NCBI GenBank assembly: GCA_026125215.1
Contig: JAHCLN010000003.1
Coordinates: 1-58,642 of the forward strand
DNA length: 58,642 bases
Source of the DNA: Opitutaceae bacterium
GTDB taxonomy: Bacteria; Verrucomicrobiota; Verrucomicrobiia; Opitutales; Opitutaceae
Reading direction: 5' to 3'
Numbering within the stretch: position 1 is the stretch's first letter; each line of letters starts with the position of its first letter. Shown here one piece after another: positions 41,831 through 50,210 of this stretch. Under the pieces are notes generated by a model. The model saw nothing but the letters and a program-made list of their open reading frames with translations. It made no database searches and had not been told where the DNA came from. A program made the translations under genes and the position numbers.

Positions 41831-43318
41831 TTACTCCGGTGCCAGCGCGACTTCCAGCGGCGTCCAACTCCCGGCTTTGACTTCGACTTCTTCGATCCGT
41901 TGCGTGACGTAGCCTGCCTTTGAAATGATGAGCGTGTAAGCTCCCGGTTGTAGCGGCCGCCACAGGCGGCCGAAACGCGCATCGCTGTGCCGGCGGTCCA
42001 CGGTCTCGTTCTCGATCTGCGGCAGCCAGACCTGCGCCGCGAGCGGTTCGCCCGACTCCGCGTCTTTCACCCGCACCGCGAGGCCGGGGCCGGCGGCGCG
42101 GGCGAGGAAGGCGCGCACGCCTTCGAGGTTGCTGGCGATGAGATCGGGCACGACCTCGGGCGGGAAAACATGCGAGCCCTTGCCCACCTCGACGATGAGG
42201 TCGATCACGCCCTTGCGTCCGTAAAACCACGCGTAGCTCTGGCTGGAAGGCCCGCCCGGCGAAACGGCGTAGGTGCCGCGCCCGTCCATCGTGCGGATGC
42301 GCCCGGCCACGGCCTCCGCCAGCGGCCGGATCACGGCATCGTCCGGCGCAGCCTTCCCGTCCCACGCCCACGGATAAAAGATTACCTCGCCCTGGCTGTG
42401 GTAGGAAATCGAAAACACGAAGGGCTGCAGTTCAGCGAGCTGTCGCATGGCGCGGTTTTCCGCCTCGGAGAACGGATGGCTGCCGCGGTAGCTCACGCTG
42501 TCGGGATGCGGCGAGCCGCCGAAGTTCCAGTTGAAATCGTAGCCGCGGTTGGGGTCCACGCCTTCGGGATAAGCGCGCGTGACGCCGTCGCCGTTCACGT
42601 CGCGGGCGTTCTTGCGCCAGCGCGGATCGTGGCCGGAGGTGACGATGTCGTGGCCGTCCACGTTGACGACGGGCACGAGCCAGATCTCCAGCGTGTCCAT
42701 CCAGTGCGTGACCTCGGGGTCGGCGCCGTAGTCCCGCACGAGTTTCTCCATCAGCGTGACCACGATCTCCACGCCCACGAGCTCGTCGGCATGATGCGCG
42801 GCGTTGAGCAGCACCGCGGGCCGGTCCTGCGGCTCGGTCGCGCGGTTGGAAACCCGGTAGGCATGGATCGGCCGGCGGAACTGCTCGGTTTCGCCGATCC
42901 GGACGCGATGGATGCGGTCCGGATGCGCAGCTGCCAGCGTCTCGGCCTTGGCGACGATCTGATCGTAGGTGTGGTAGATGGGATCGGGCCGCATAGTCGG
43001 GCCGTAGAAACCGCGACGGACCAGCGTGAGCACGTCGTCGCTCTCCATCAGCACCGTGGCCTCGAGCCCCGCCGCGCGCATCTCGGCAAACTCGGCGGGC
43101 GTCGCCAATGTGGTGACCGTGTCGTGGATCACGCTCAACACCCGGTCGCGGTTGTAGGAATCATACGAATACGGAGCGTCGCCCGCGACCACGCCGCCGG
43201 AGGCGCGGAGCTCGGCCGGCACCCGCCGCAGCTCGACCAATAGCGTGCGGGCGGATTCCTCGGCGTGACTTGCCGCCAACAGCAGGCCACCCAAAAGGCA
43301 GGTTCGGCAAAAATTCAT
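41831..43318 (-). CDS. secreted M14 zinc carboxypeptidase with C-terminal regulatory-like domain
   Basis: A 495-residue exported carboxypeptidase. Signal peptide to about residue 19 (LLLAASHAEE). Zinc ligands are His176 and Glu179 in LLNAAHHADEL and His307 in SISYHSQGEV; the catalytic Glu is Glu377 in VIDLIVEVGKG; substrate Asn-Arg occurs in VDPNRGYDFNWN. The last about 80 residues form a carboxypeptidase regulatory-like beta-sandwich (LAVRVKDAESGEPLAAQVWL and GAYTLIISKAGYVTQRIEEV). It resembles the carboxypeptidase A/T group. ATG at 43318 lies 93 bases from the divergent oxygenase gene. Confidence 0.93.
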   Translation of the reverse strand: MNFCRTCLLGGLLLAASHAEESARTLLVELRRVPAELRASGGVVAGDAPYSYDSYNRDRVLSVIHDTVTTLATPAEFAEMRAAGLEATVLMESDDVLTLVRRGFYGPTMRPDPIYHTYDQIVAKAETLAAAHPDRIHRVRIGETEQFRRPIHAYRVSNRATEPQDRPAVLLNAAHHADELVGVEIVVTLMEKLVRDYGADPEVTHWMDTLEIWLVPVVNVDGHDIVTSGHDPRWRKNARDVNGDGVTRAYPEGVDPNRGYDFNWNFGGSPHPDSVSYRGSHPFSEAENRAMRQLAELQPFVFSISYHSQGEVIFYPWAWDGKAAPDDAVIRPLAEAVAGRIRTMDGRGTYAVSPGGPSSQSYAWFYGRKGVIDLIVEVGKGSHVFPPEVVPDLIASNLEGVRAFLARAAGPGLAVRVKDAESGEPLAAQVWLPQIENETVDRRHSDARFGRLWRPLQPGAYTLIISKAGYVTQRIEEVEVKAGSWTPLEVALAPE

Positions 43319-43411
43319 CGCGGCGAAGTTGGGCGGCCCGGCAGGGAATGGCAATGGCCCGCGGCTATTTTTCGCCGTTGCGCGAAAAGCCGCCGCGGCC
43401 ACGCTCCCCGC

Positions 43412-44029
43412 ATGCCCGTCCGCGCCTGGTTCCCCACGCAGATTTACTGCGAACCCCTGCAAAAATCCGGCCTCGCCCGGCTCAATGCCGATCTCGCCGA
43501 GGAGTGCCGCCGCCTGCGCGACTTCGACGCCGCCGGCCGGCGCTGGTCGGCGAAAAACTACCCCGGCGGCTACACGAGCTATGCCTCGATGAACGAGCTG
43601 CACCGCTTCTCCAGCACGTTCGCCGCGCTGGAGCAAAAGCTCCTGCGCCATGCCCGGGCCTACGCCGCGGCGCTGGAGCTCGACCTGCGCGGCCGCACCG
43701 TGCGGATGACGGACTGCTGGGTGAACATCATGCCGCCCACCGCCGCACATTCGCTGCACCTGCACCCGCTCGCCTTCATCAGCGGCACCTACTACGTCGC
43801 GACTCCCGCCGGCTGCCCCGGCCTCAAGTTCGAGGATCCGCGGCTCAGCAAGTTCATGGCCGCCCCGCCCCGGCTCCCCGGCGCCAAACCCGCCCACCGC
43901 GCGCACGTCACCTACCCCGCCAAGGCCGGCAACGTGCTGCTTTTCGAAAGCTGGCTCCGGCACGAGGTCCCCGCCAACCGCGTGGACGCCGAGCGTATCA
44001 GCATCAGCTTCAATTTCAACTGGGCGTGA
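43412..44029 (+). CDS. TIGR02466-type 2-oxoglutarate/Fe(II) oxygenase-like protein
   Basis: A 205-residue soluble protein. The iron-ligand region is seen as SLHLHPLAFISGTYYVATP with the second His in LLFESWLRHEVPANR and a downstream Arg in ERISISFNFNWA, the order expected for a double-stranded beta-helix dioxygenase. These residues and the PTQIYCEPL start fit the TIGR02466 group, which has no assigned substrate. ATG at 43412. The stop codon overlaps a GTG of the next frame, so the esterase gene may be coupled. Confidence 0.85.
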   Translation: MPVRAWFPTQIYCEPLQKSGLARLNADLAEECRRLRDFDAAGRRWSAKNYPGGYTSYASMNELHRFSSTFAALEQKLLRHARAYAAALELDLRGRTVRMTDCWVNIMPPTAAHSLHLHPLAFISGTYYVATPAGCPGLKFEDPRLSKFMAAPPRLPGAKPAHRAHVTYPAKAGNVLLFESWLRHEVPANRVDAERISISFNFNWA

Positions 44030-44043
44030 GTTTCGCTCGTCTC

Positions 44044-44775
44044 ATGGCAGAAACCGCCCACCGCTTCGCCAGCACTCACACCGGGAACGAGCGCACGATC
44101 TGGGTGCGAAAACCGCTGCGCGATACCAAGCCCTGTCATCTACTGGTCATTCTGGATGGCGAACTCTACCGCGATCGCGTCGGTGCGCCCGCGATCTTGG
44201 ACCGGTTGGAACAAGAAGCTGATTTTCCTGAGACGTTGGTGGCCTACGTTTCCGCCCATAGCGAAGCCGCCCGCTGGCTCGAATGTCCCTGTTATCAACC
44301 CTTCGCCAATTTCATCAGCCAAGAACTCGTTCCCTGGCTCACGACGCAGTATCCGGCCATCGGCTCCAGCTGCGAGCGGGTGATTGCCGGATTGAGTTAC
44401 ACCGGGCTCGCGGCCGCCTTCATCGCCCTGCAGGCACCCGGCTGCTTTACCAAGGTGATCGCCCAGTCAGGTTCCTTTTGGTCCAACGACTGCTGGCTGG
44501 CCGGCAAATACGCCCGGCTACACGCTCGCTTGCCCACCGAATTCTATCTGGATGTGGGCACGCGTGAAATTCAGGAAAATGTCCGGCACAAGGAAGATGT
44601 CCTGCAAGTCGTCTCACAGATAGAGGGTGTTAGGAAATTCCGGGATATCCTGCGGGCGAAAGGGCACCGCGTCCATTACCAGGAATTCGAGGGTGCGCAC
44701 GATTGCGCCGCCTGGAGAGAAACCCTGCCGGCGGCCCTGCGCTGGGCGCTGGCAAAATCACCTGATCGCGTTTGA
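44044..44775 (+). CDS. putative esterase (Fes/esterase D-like alpha/beta hydrolase)
   Basis: A 243-residue cytosolic hydrolase. The probable triad is Ser118 in VIAGLSYTGLAA, Asp170 in FYLDVGTRE and His219 in FEGAHDCAAWRETLP; the GxHDxxxWR pattern is shared with enterobactin esterase Fes and related enzymes. HLLVILDGELYRD and IAQSGSFWS also fit. ATG at 44044 is chosen; a GTG at 44026 overlapping the previous stop would add six residues and couple translation. Fes-type enzymes hydrolyse tri-ester siderophores to free iron, so a link with the iron genes at 9-18 kb is conceivable but unproven, and there is no Fur-like site here. Confidence 0.85.
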   Translation: MAETAHRFASTHTGNERTIWVRKPLRDTKPCHLLVILDGELYRDRVGAPAILDRLEQEADFPETLVAYVSAHSEAARWLECPCYQPFANFISQELVPWLTTQYPAIGSSCERVIAGLSYTGLAAAFIALQAPGCFTKVIAQSGSFWSNDCWLAGKYARLHARLPTEFYLDVGTREIQENVRHKEDVLQVVSQIEGVRKFRDILRAKGHRVHYQEFEGAHDCAAWRETLPAALRWALAKSPDRV

Positions 44776-44782
44776 TTACCGC

Positions 44783-45028
44783 ATGCTTGTCATCCGCCGC
44801 CTCGTGGACCGCCGCCGCGCCTACACCGGCATCTTTCTGCCGGGGGAGCCGCCGCGGATTTTCCCGACCAGCGAGCAGGAGCACGCGCGCATCCTGCAGA
44901 TCTACAAGCAGGACCGCCGGCACGCGGGCGTGGCCAACGACTTCACGGATTTCAAAATCGGGGAAAGCCCGGCGGACAAACCCGCCGCAATTTTGCCTTC
45001 CGCCGGACGCACCGGGCCGTCAGCCTGA
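44783..45028 (+). CDS. small hypothetical protein
   Basis: An 81-residue frame beginning with ATG eight bases after the esterase stop (MLVIRRLVDRRRAYTGIFLP). It is basic, has no membrane segment, contains RILQIYKQDRRHAGVANDFT, and ends in a Pro/Ala-rich tail. I do not recognise the family. Its placement flush between two real genes on the same strand favours a true gene, but no ribosome binding site is evident. Confidence 0.5.
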   Translation: MLVIRRLVDRRRAYTGIFLPGEPPRIFPTSEQEHARILQIYKQDRRHAGVANDFTDFKIGESPADKPAAILPSAGRTGPSA

Positions 45029-45032
45029 CGGC

Positions 45033-45470
45033 GTGAGCGATCCGAAAGAGCCGGCCGAGTCCATTGAACCGAAGCGCCGCAGCGTGCGGAACTTCTTCGC
45101 TTCAGTGCAGTATGCCATCGAGGGCTTCTTCGCCGCCCTCAAGCACGAGCCCTCCTTCCGCGAGGGGCTGCTGCTCGTGCTGCTGCTGACCCCGCTGGCG
45201 ATCATCCTGCCGCTCAACGCCGTCTCCACCGCGCTGATGATCGGCGCGCTGATTCTCATCCTGATCGTGGAGATGATCAACTCGGCCATCGAGTGGACCA
45301 TTGATTACCTGCGGCCCGAGCGGCACCCGCTGGCCAAGCGCATCAAGGACATGGCCAGCGCCGCCGTCTTCATCAGCTACATCAACTGCATCGTGATCTG
45401 GGTGATCATGCTCTGGCCGGGCAACGCCGTGTGGCAGCGCCTGGAAGACTGGTTCGCCAGCCGATTCTGA
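45033..45470 (+). CDS. dgkA: diacylglycerol kinase, prokaryotic DgkA family
   Basis: A 145-residue membrane enzyme that phosphorylates diacylglycerol or undecaprenol with ATP at the inner membrane. A cytoplasmic N-terminal region with an amphipathic helix (FFASVQYAIEGFFAALKHEP) is followed by three membrane helices. The catalytic Glu region reads LIVEMINSAIEWTIDYL and HPLAKRIKDMASAAVFIS, both diagnostic. The start is GTG at 45033. It is about 20 residues longer than E. coli DgkA at the N-terminus. It converges on the LptF/G-type permease gene with three bases between the stops. Confidence 0.93.
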   Translation: MSDPKEPAESIEPKRRSVRNFFASVQYAIEGFFAALKHEPSFREGLLLVLLLTPLAIILPLNAVSTALMIGALILILIVEMINSAIEWTIDYLRPERHPLAKRIKDMASAAVFISYINCIVIWVIMLWPGNAVWQRLEDWFASRF

Positions 45471-45473
45471 GGC

Positions 45474-46583
45474 TCAGCGGAGCCGGAAAAACAACCAGAG
45501 CCCCAGCAGCCCCATGCCGGCGTTGGGCAGCCAGGCCGCCAACTGCGGGTCCAGCACCTGCTTGGTCGCCAGCGAGGCGGCCAGATTCATCAGCAGATAG
45601 TAGAGGAAGAACAACCCGATGGACTTCGAGACGCCCACGGCGGGATTCACCCGCACGCCCGCCACGGCAAACGGCACCGCCAGCGCGATCACGATGAGCG
45701 GCCCCAGCGTGTCGGCGATGAGACCGTGGTAACGCACCGCATACGGCACCGCCTTCGGCACGCGCTCGGAACCGTAGTAATCCAGCAGCCGGCGCAGCTC
45801 ATGGATGGAGAGGTCGCCCGGCCGCCGGTCGATGAGCAGCATCAGCTCCGGGTCCTCCGCATAATCCGCGCGCACCAGCTCCGTAAACGGACGCGGCGCC
45901 AGCATTTCGCCGGTCTCCGCGGAGAACACCAGTTCGCGCCCGTCCCGGAAAACCCAGCCGCGGCCGGCCTCGAACCAGGCCTCGGCGGCGAGAATGCGCC
46001 GCGTTTCCCGGCGACCGGTCCCCAGCTCCGACACGGTGACGCCGTAGCCGCGGCCGGCATACTTGCTGTAACGGTTGAAAAACCACATGCGCCCTTCCGG
46101 ACGGTTGTCGAAGGCCACGCTGTAAACCGCGCCGATGCGGTCCGCGCTCAGCGTCTGCGCCTGCTGGCGGAACTGCAGGATGTCGCGCATTTCCCGCGAT
46201 TCCTGCACGGACCAGGGGACGACCCGGGCGTTGAGATACCACGAAAGACCGCAGGCCAGCACGCCGACCAGCCAGACCGGGGCGGTGATGCGCGCCAGGC
46301 TCACGCCGGCGGCACGCAGGGCGGTGAATTCGTTCGCCCGGTGCAGTTTCCCGAGGACAAAGAGCAGCGAGATGAGCAGCGCCAGCGGCAGCACGACGGC
46401 AAGGAACCCCGGGATGGTCACAAAAAAATATCCCCACAGGTCGCCGCCCCGTGCACCGAGGTCGGCCAGCATGCGGAAATCGTCGTAGAGCACCTGCACG
46501 AACAGCAGCCCCATGGTCGCGCCGAGCACGAGGCCGAGGATACCCAGCCACTCACGCAGGAGATGTCGGTCGTAGAGGTTCAA
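45474..46583 (-). CDS. LPS export permease, LptF/LptG (YjgP/YjgQ) family
   Basis: A 369-residue permease of the LptB2FG exporter that lifts lipopolysaccharide from the inner membrane. It starts NLYDRHLLREWLGILGLVLG and has two N-terminal helices, a helix-rich region with the conserved HRANEFTALRAAGVSLARIT coupling segment, a periplasmic beta-jellyroll (residues about 130-260) and three C-terminal helices. No ATG is available; TTG at 46583 is the best start, since the homology begins there. Whether it is F or G cannot be fixed without alignment. The neighbours (NhaC and DgkA) are unrelated in function, although dgkA also serves envelope lipids. Confidence 0.9.
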   Translation of the reverse strand: MNLYDRHLLREWLGILGLVLGATMGLLFVQVLYDDFRMLADLGARGGDLWGYFFVTIPGFLAVVLPLALLISLLFVLGKLHRANEFTALRAAGVSLARITAPVWLVGVLACGLSWYLNARVVPWSVQESREMRDILQFRQQAQTLSADRIGAVYSVAFDNRPEGRMWFFNRYSKYAGRGYGVTVSELGTGRRETRRILAAEAWFEAGRGWVFRDGRELVFSAETGEMLAPRPFTELVRADYAEDPELMLLIDRRPGDLSIHELRRLLDYYGSERVPKAVPYAVRYHGLIADTLGPLIVIALAVPFAVAGVRVNPAVGVSKSIGLFFLYYLLMNLAASLATKQVLDPQLAAWLPNAGMGLLGLWLFFRLR

Positions 46584-46627
46584 CGTGCAGGCATCAAAGC
46601 GGCGGGCCGGCGCATGGCAAAACCCAA

Positions 46628-48145
46628 TCAGTCCGGCTTCGCGCCGCCGCCGGCGGGCTCCGGCGGACTTTCCCCGGGCGCCCGCGTAAGCGTCCAGCCG
46701 GTCCAGCCGTAAAGCGCGGAGACCAGCGGGTTGATCAGGTTGAGAAAGGCAAAGGGCAGGTAGGCGAAGGAAAACACCCCGAGCGTGGCGGTCATGTAGG
46801 CGCCGCACGAATTCCAGGGGATGAGCGGCGAGGTGAGCGTGCCGGCGTCCTCCAGCGCGCGGGAGAGATTCTTGGGATGCAGGCCCGCGCGGCGGTAGGC
46901 CTCGCGATACATCCGGCCGGGCACGACGATCGCCAGGTATTGGTCGGAGGCGATGACGTTCAGCCCGATGCAGCTGCCCAGGGTGGCGGCGACCAGGCTG
47001 CCGGTGCCGCGGGCCAGCCGGAGAATCGCGGCCGCAATCACGCCGAGCATGCCGCTCTTTTCCATGATGCCGCCGAAGCTCAGCGCGCACAAAATCAGGC
47101 CGATGGTGCCATACATGCTTTCCATGCCGCCGCGCGACAGCAGGTCGTCCACCACCGCCACCCCGGTTTCGGCCCGATAGCCGCCGTAGGCCGCGGCCAG
47201 CACCTCGCCAAACGGCATGCCCTGGCACCAGCCCGCGACCACTCCGCCCAGCACGGCGCCGAGCAGGATCGCCGGCAAGGCCGGCAGCCGCAAAATCACG
47301 AGCAGACCGACGGCCACCGGCGGCAACAGCAGCCACGGCGTCAGCCGGTAACCCGCCGCCAGTCCGTCGGTGATCGCCGCCACCGCCGCGAGGTCCGGCG
47401 TCCCGCCGTATTGCCGGCCCAGCAGCCAATACAGCAGCAGCGCGATCACCAGGCTCGGCCCGGTGGTCCACGCCATGTGCCGCACATGCACGAACAGGTC
47501 CACGCCGGCGGCGGCCGGAGCGAGGTTGGTCGTCTCGGAAAGCGGCGACATCTTGTCGCCGAAATAGGCGCCCGAGATGATCGCCCCCGCCACCATCGGC
47601 ACCGGCACGCCGAGCCCGGCTCCGATGCCGATGAACGCCACCCCGACCGTGCCCGCGGTGGTCCACGAACTGCCTGTCACCAGCGAAACCACGGCACACA
47701 CCGCACAGGTCGCCACGAGGAAATAATCCGGCGAGAGCAGCTTGAGCCCGTAAAGGATCAGCAGCGGCACCGTGCCGCCGGCCATCCAGGTGCCGATCAG
47801 CATGCCCACGGCCAGCAGGATGAGCACCGCGCCCAGCGACAACCGGATGCCGTCCGCCATCGCCGCCTCGATGTCGGCCCAGCGCCAGCCCAACCGCACG
47901 GTCATCAGCGCGGCAACCGCCGCGGCTCCGACGAGCGGAATCTGCACCGGAACGGAGGTTTCCAACACGCCGCCGAAATACGGAATGCGCGCCAGCAGCC
48001 TCAGCAGCGGCGAGAGCAGCGGGATGTCGGGCGGCAGCGTATTCAGGTCGATCACCGCGAGCGCGAGCAACCCCATGAGGCAACCCACGGGCAGGAGGGC
48101 CTCGCCCAGGGTGGGAACACGCGGTCCGGCGGAAGGGGCTTGCAT
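46628..48145 (-). CDS. Na+/H+ antiporter, NhaC family
   Basis: A 505-residue inner-membrane antiporter with about 11-12 helices. NhaC features include LVTGSSWTTAGTVGVAFIG, then AGAIISGAYFGDKMSPLSET (metal/proton site region) and GLNVIASDQYLAIVVPGRMY and PLIPWNSCGAYMTATLGV. ATG at 48145 follows a Shine-Dalgarno-poor leader. It is divergent from the sodium-coupled symporter gene at 48281; pairing a sodium-extruding antiporter with a sodium-driven symporter is sensible physiology. The stop lies about 45 bases before the start of the LptF/G-type gene on the same strand. Confidence 0.94.
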   Translation of the reverse strand: MQAPSAGPRVPTLGEALLPVGCLMGLLALAVIDLNTLPPDIPLLSPLLRLLARIPYFGGVLETSVPVQIPLVGAAAVAALMTVRLGWRWADIEAAMADGIRLSLGAVLILLAVGMLIGTWMAGGTVPLLILYGLKLLSPDYFLVATCAVCAVVSLVTGSSWTTAGTVGVAFIGIGAGLGVPVPMVAGAIISGAYFGDKMSPLSETTNLAPAAAGVDLFVHVRHMAWTTGPSLVIALLLYWLLGRQYGGTPDLAAVAAITDGLAAGYRLTPWLLLPPVAVGLLVILRLPALPAILLGAVLGGVVAGWCQGMPFGEVLAAAYGGYRAETGVAVVDDLLSRGGMESMYGTIGLILCALSFGGIMEKSGMLGVIAAAILRLARGTGSLVAATLGSCIGLNVIASDQYLAIVVPGRMYREAYRRAGLHPKNLSRALEDAGTLTSPLIPWNSCGAYMTATLGVFSFAYLPFAFLNLINPLVSALYGWTGWTLTRAPGESPPEPAGGGAKPD

Positions 48146-48280
48146 GCGGCGGGCCGCGGGGCGGCGGCGCGCCAACCAATCCTTCCGCGCGGCGCGTTGG
48201 CAAACCCAAAGCGGCCGCGCACGGAAATACCTGAACTTGGGATTTGCCGCATGCCGCCGAAACGCTCTTCATCACAGTCC

Positions 48281-49996
48281 ATGGCGAAAATACAAGAAGC
48301 CTGGAGCTCACGGCTCGGGGTGATCCTGGCGGTGGCGGGCAGCGCGGTGGGGCTCGGCAATTTCCTGCGTTTCCCCGGCCAGGCGGCCCAATACGGCGGC
48401 GGCGCCTTCATGATCGCCTACTTCGTCTCGCTGCTGATCGTGGGCATCCCGATCTGCTGGACGGAGTGGACGCTCGGCCGCTACGGCGGCCGCTTCGGCT
48501 TTCACTCCACCTCCGGCATCTTCCACGCGCTGCTGCGCAAGCCCTGGGGCAAGTATCTCGGCGTGATCGGCTTCATCGTGCCGGTGATGATCTACATGTA
48601 TTACGTGTATATCGAGGCGTGGTGCCTCGGCTACGCGGTCAACGCCCTCAGCGGCCGGCTCAGCGAACCCGGCATCAACTACGGCGAGTTCTTCGGCCGG
48701 TTCACCGGGGCCGGCGGCGACGGCATCGCCCTGCACTTCGGCCTCGGCGACGTGGGCATCTTCCTCGTCCTGGTCTACCTGCTGAATTTCTTCTTCATCT
48801 ACCGCGGCATCACCAAGGGCATCGAGACGGTGTGCAAAATCGCGATGCCCGCCCTCATCGCCATCGCGATCATCATCCTCGTCCGCGTCCTCACCCTCGG
48901 CACCCCCGATGCCGCCAAGCCCGACCAAAACGTGATCAACGGCCTCGGGTTCATGTGGAACCCCAGCTCCGTCGCCGTGCTGGATGCCGCTACCGGCACC
49001 GAGGTCGCCCGCTATCCGGACGCCGCGGCCATCCCCGCCGCCTACCAGACGGAGGCTTTCACGCAAAAAGCCCTGAACCTCTGGCAGACGCTGTTCAACC
49101 CCCAGCTCTGGCTCGCCGCCGCCGGGCAGATCTTCTTCTCCCTCTCGGTCGGCTTCGGCGTCATCATCACCTACGCCAGCTACCTGCGGAAAAAGGACGA
49201 TGTGGTGCTGTCCGGCCTCACGGCCTCCGCCACGAACGAGTTCTGCGAGGTCGGACTCGGCGGACTCATCACGGTGCCGGCGGCGTTCATGTTCCTCGGC
49301 GCAGCGGGCATCGTCGGCCAGGGCACCTTCGGGCTGGGCTTCAACGTGCTGCCCGAAGTCTTCGCCCGGATGCCGGGCGGCCAGATCTTCGCCTCCAGTT
49401 TCTTCCTGCTGCTCTTCCTGGCCGCCATCACCAGTTCGCTCTCCATGCTGCAGCCCGGCATCGCCTTCCTGGAGGAGGGCCTCGGCATCGAGCGCAAGGC
49501 CTCGGTCGCCCTGCTCGGTCTCGTCACCGCCATCGGCACGATGTTCGTGTGGTATTTCTCCGCCGACCTGAAGGCGCTCGACACCATTGATTTCTGGGTG
49601 GGCACCGTAATGCTCTTTGTGCAGGCCACCATCCTGATCATCATCTTCGGCTGGGTGGTGGGCATCGAAAAAGGCTGGCAGATCGCCCACGAGGGCGCGG
49701 AGATGCGCATCCCCGATATCTTCAAGGTCATTATCAAATACATCACGCCCGCCTTCCTCGTGGCCATCTTCGTGATGTTTACCCTGAAAAACGTCTTCGG
49801 GTGGAACTTCTCGTTCAGCGCGCCGGAGTTCAACCCCACGGCCTACGTGCAGGATCTCGTGGGCGACAAACCCAACCACGTCGCCCGCCTCAGCGTGGGC
49901 CTGATCGCAATCATGACGGTCTTCTCCCTCCTGCTCGTGAACATCGCGGGCAAGGTCTGGGCGAAACGCGACATCATCGAAAAGGAGAACCACTGA
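48281..49996 (+). CDS. sodium-dependent amino-acid symporter, NSS/SNF family
   Basis: A 571-residue LeuT-fold symporter. The first helix carries the NSS signature (WSSRLGVILAVAGSAVGLGN, then FLRFPGQAAQYGGGAF) with the Na1/Na2-site residues. Helices 6-8 are seen in AGQIFFSLSVGFGVIITYAS and FLLLFLAAITSSLSMLQPG. It has about 12 membrane segments with a large insert near residues 225-275. ATG at 48281 is chosen (MAKIQEAWSSR); ATG at 48251 adds ten residues. The substrate is probably an amino acid. The small gene that follows is typical for the MetP-MetS type. Confidence 0.94.
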   Translation: MAKIQEAWSSRLGVILAVAGSAVGLGNFLRFPGQAAQYGGGAFMIAYFVSLLIVGIPICWTEWTLGRYGGRFGFHSTSGIFHALLRKPWGKYLGVIGFIVPVMIYMYYVYIEAWCLGYAVNALSGRLSEPGINYGEFFGRFTGAGGDGIALHFGLGDVGIFLVLVYLLNFFFIYRGITKGIETVCKIAMPALIAIAIIILVRVLTLGTPDAAKPDQNVINGLGFMWNPSSVAVLDAATGTEVARYPDAAAIPAAYQTEAFTQKALNLWQTLFNPQLWLAAAGQIFFSLSVGFGVIITYASYLRKKDDVVLSGLTASATNEFCEVGLGGLITVPAAFMFLGAAGIVGQGTFGLGFNVLPEVFARMPGGQIFASSFFLLLFLAAITSSLSMLQPGIAFLEEGLGIERKASVALLGLVTAIGTMFVWYFSADLKALDTIDFWVGTVMLFVQATILIIIFGWVVGIEKGWQIAHEGAEMRIPDIFKVIIKYITPAFLVAIFVMFTLKNVFGWNFSFSAPEFNPTAYVQDLVGDKPNHVARLSVGLIAIMTVFSLLLVNIAGKVWAKRDIIEKENH

Positions 49997-49997
49997 C

Positions 49998-50153
49998 ATG
50001 ACCACCGGCGGCTGGATCAACCTCATCCTCTCGGTCGGCTTCGTGACCGTCCTCTTCGTCTGGTGCATCTGGCGCGTGCTGCGCGGCCCCAAAGACCCGG
50101 CCAAGCTCGCGCACATCGAACCGCTCGACGAGGACGAGGCCGGCAAGCGCTGA
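49998..50153 (+). CDS. small membrane partner of the NSS transporter (MetS-like)
   Basis: A 51-residue protein too short for most gene callers. ATG at 49998 lies one base after the transporter stop and is preceded by a good AAAGGAG ribosome binding site within the last codons of that gene. It has a single membrane helix (GGWINLILSVGFVTVLFVWC) and a short charged tail ending HIEPLDEDEAGKR. In MetP-MetS of Corynebacterium a similar small subunit is needed for transport. The assignment rests on size, topology and location. Confidence 0.85.
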   Translation: MTTGGWINLILSVGFVTVLFVWCIWRVLRGPKDPAKLAHIEPLDEDEAGKR

Positions 50154-50210
50154 GGCGCCCGGCGCGTTCTCCCGCGGCCGCCGCCGGAGCGACTCTCCGA
50201 TCGTCCCGTC

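Noticed and set aside
46451..48280. Extended plus-strand frame running into the sodium symporter
   Set aside because: The part before 48251 is antisense to NhaC and the LptF/G-type gene, is Gln- and Arg-rich low-complexity sequence, and the symporter has its own start with family homology.
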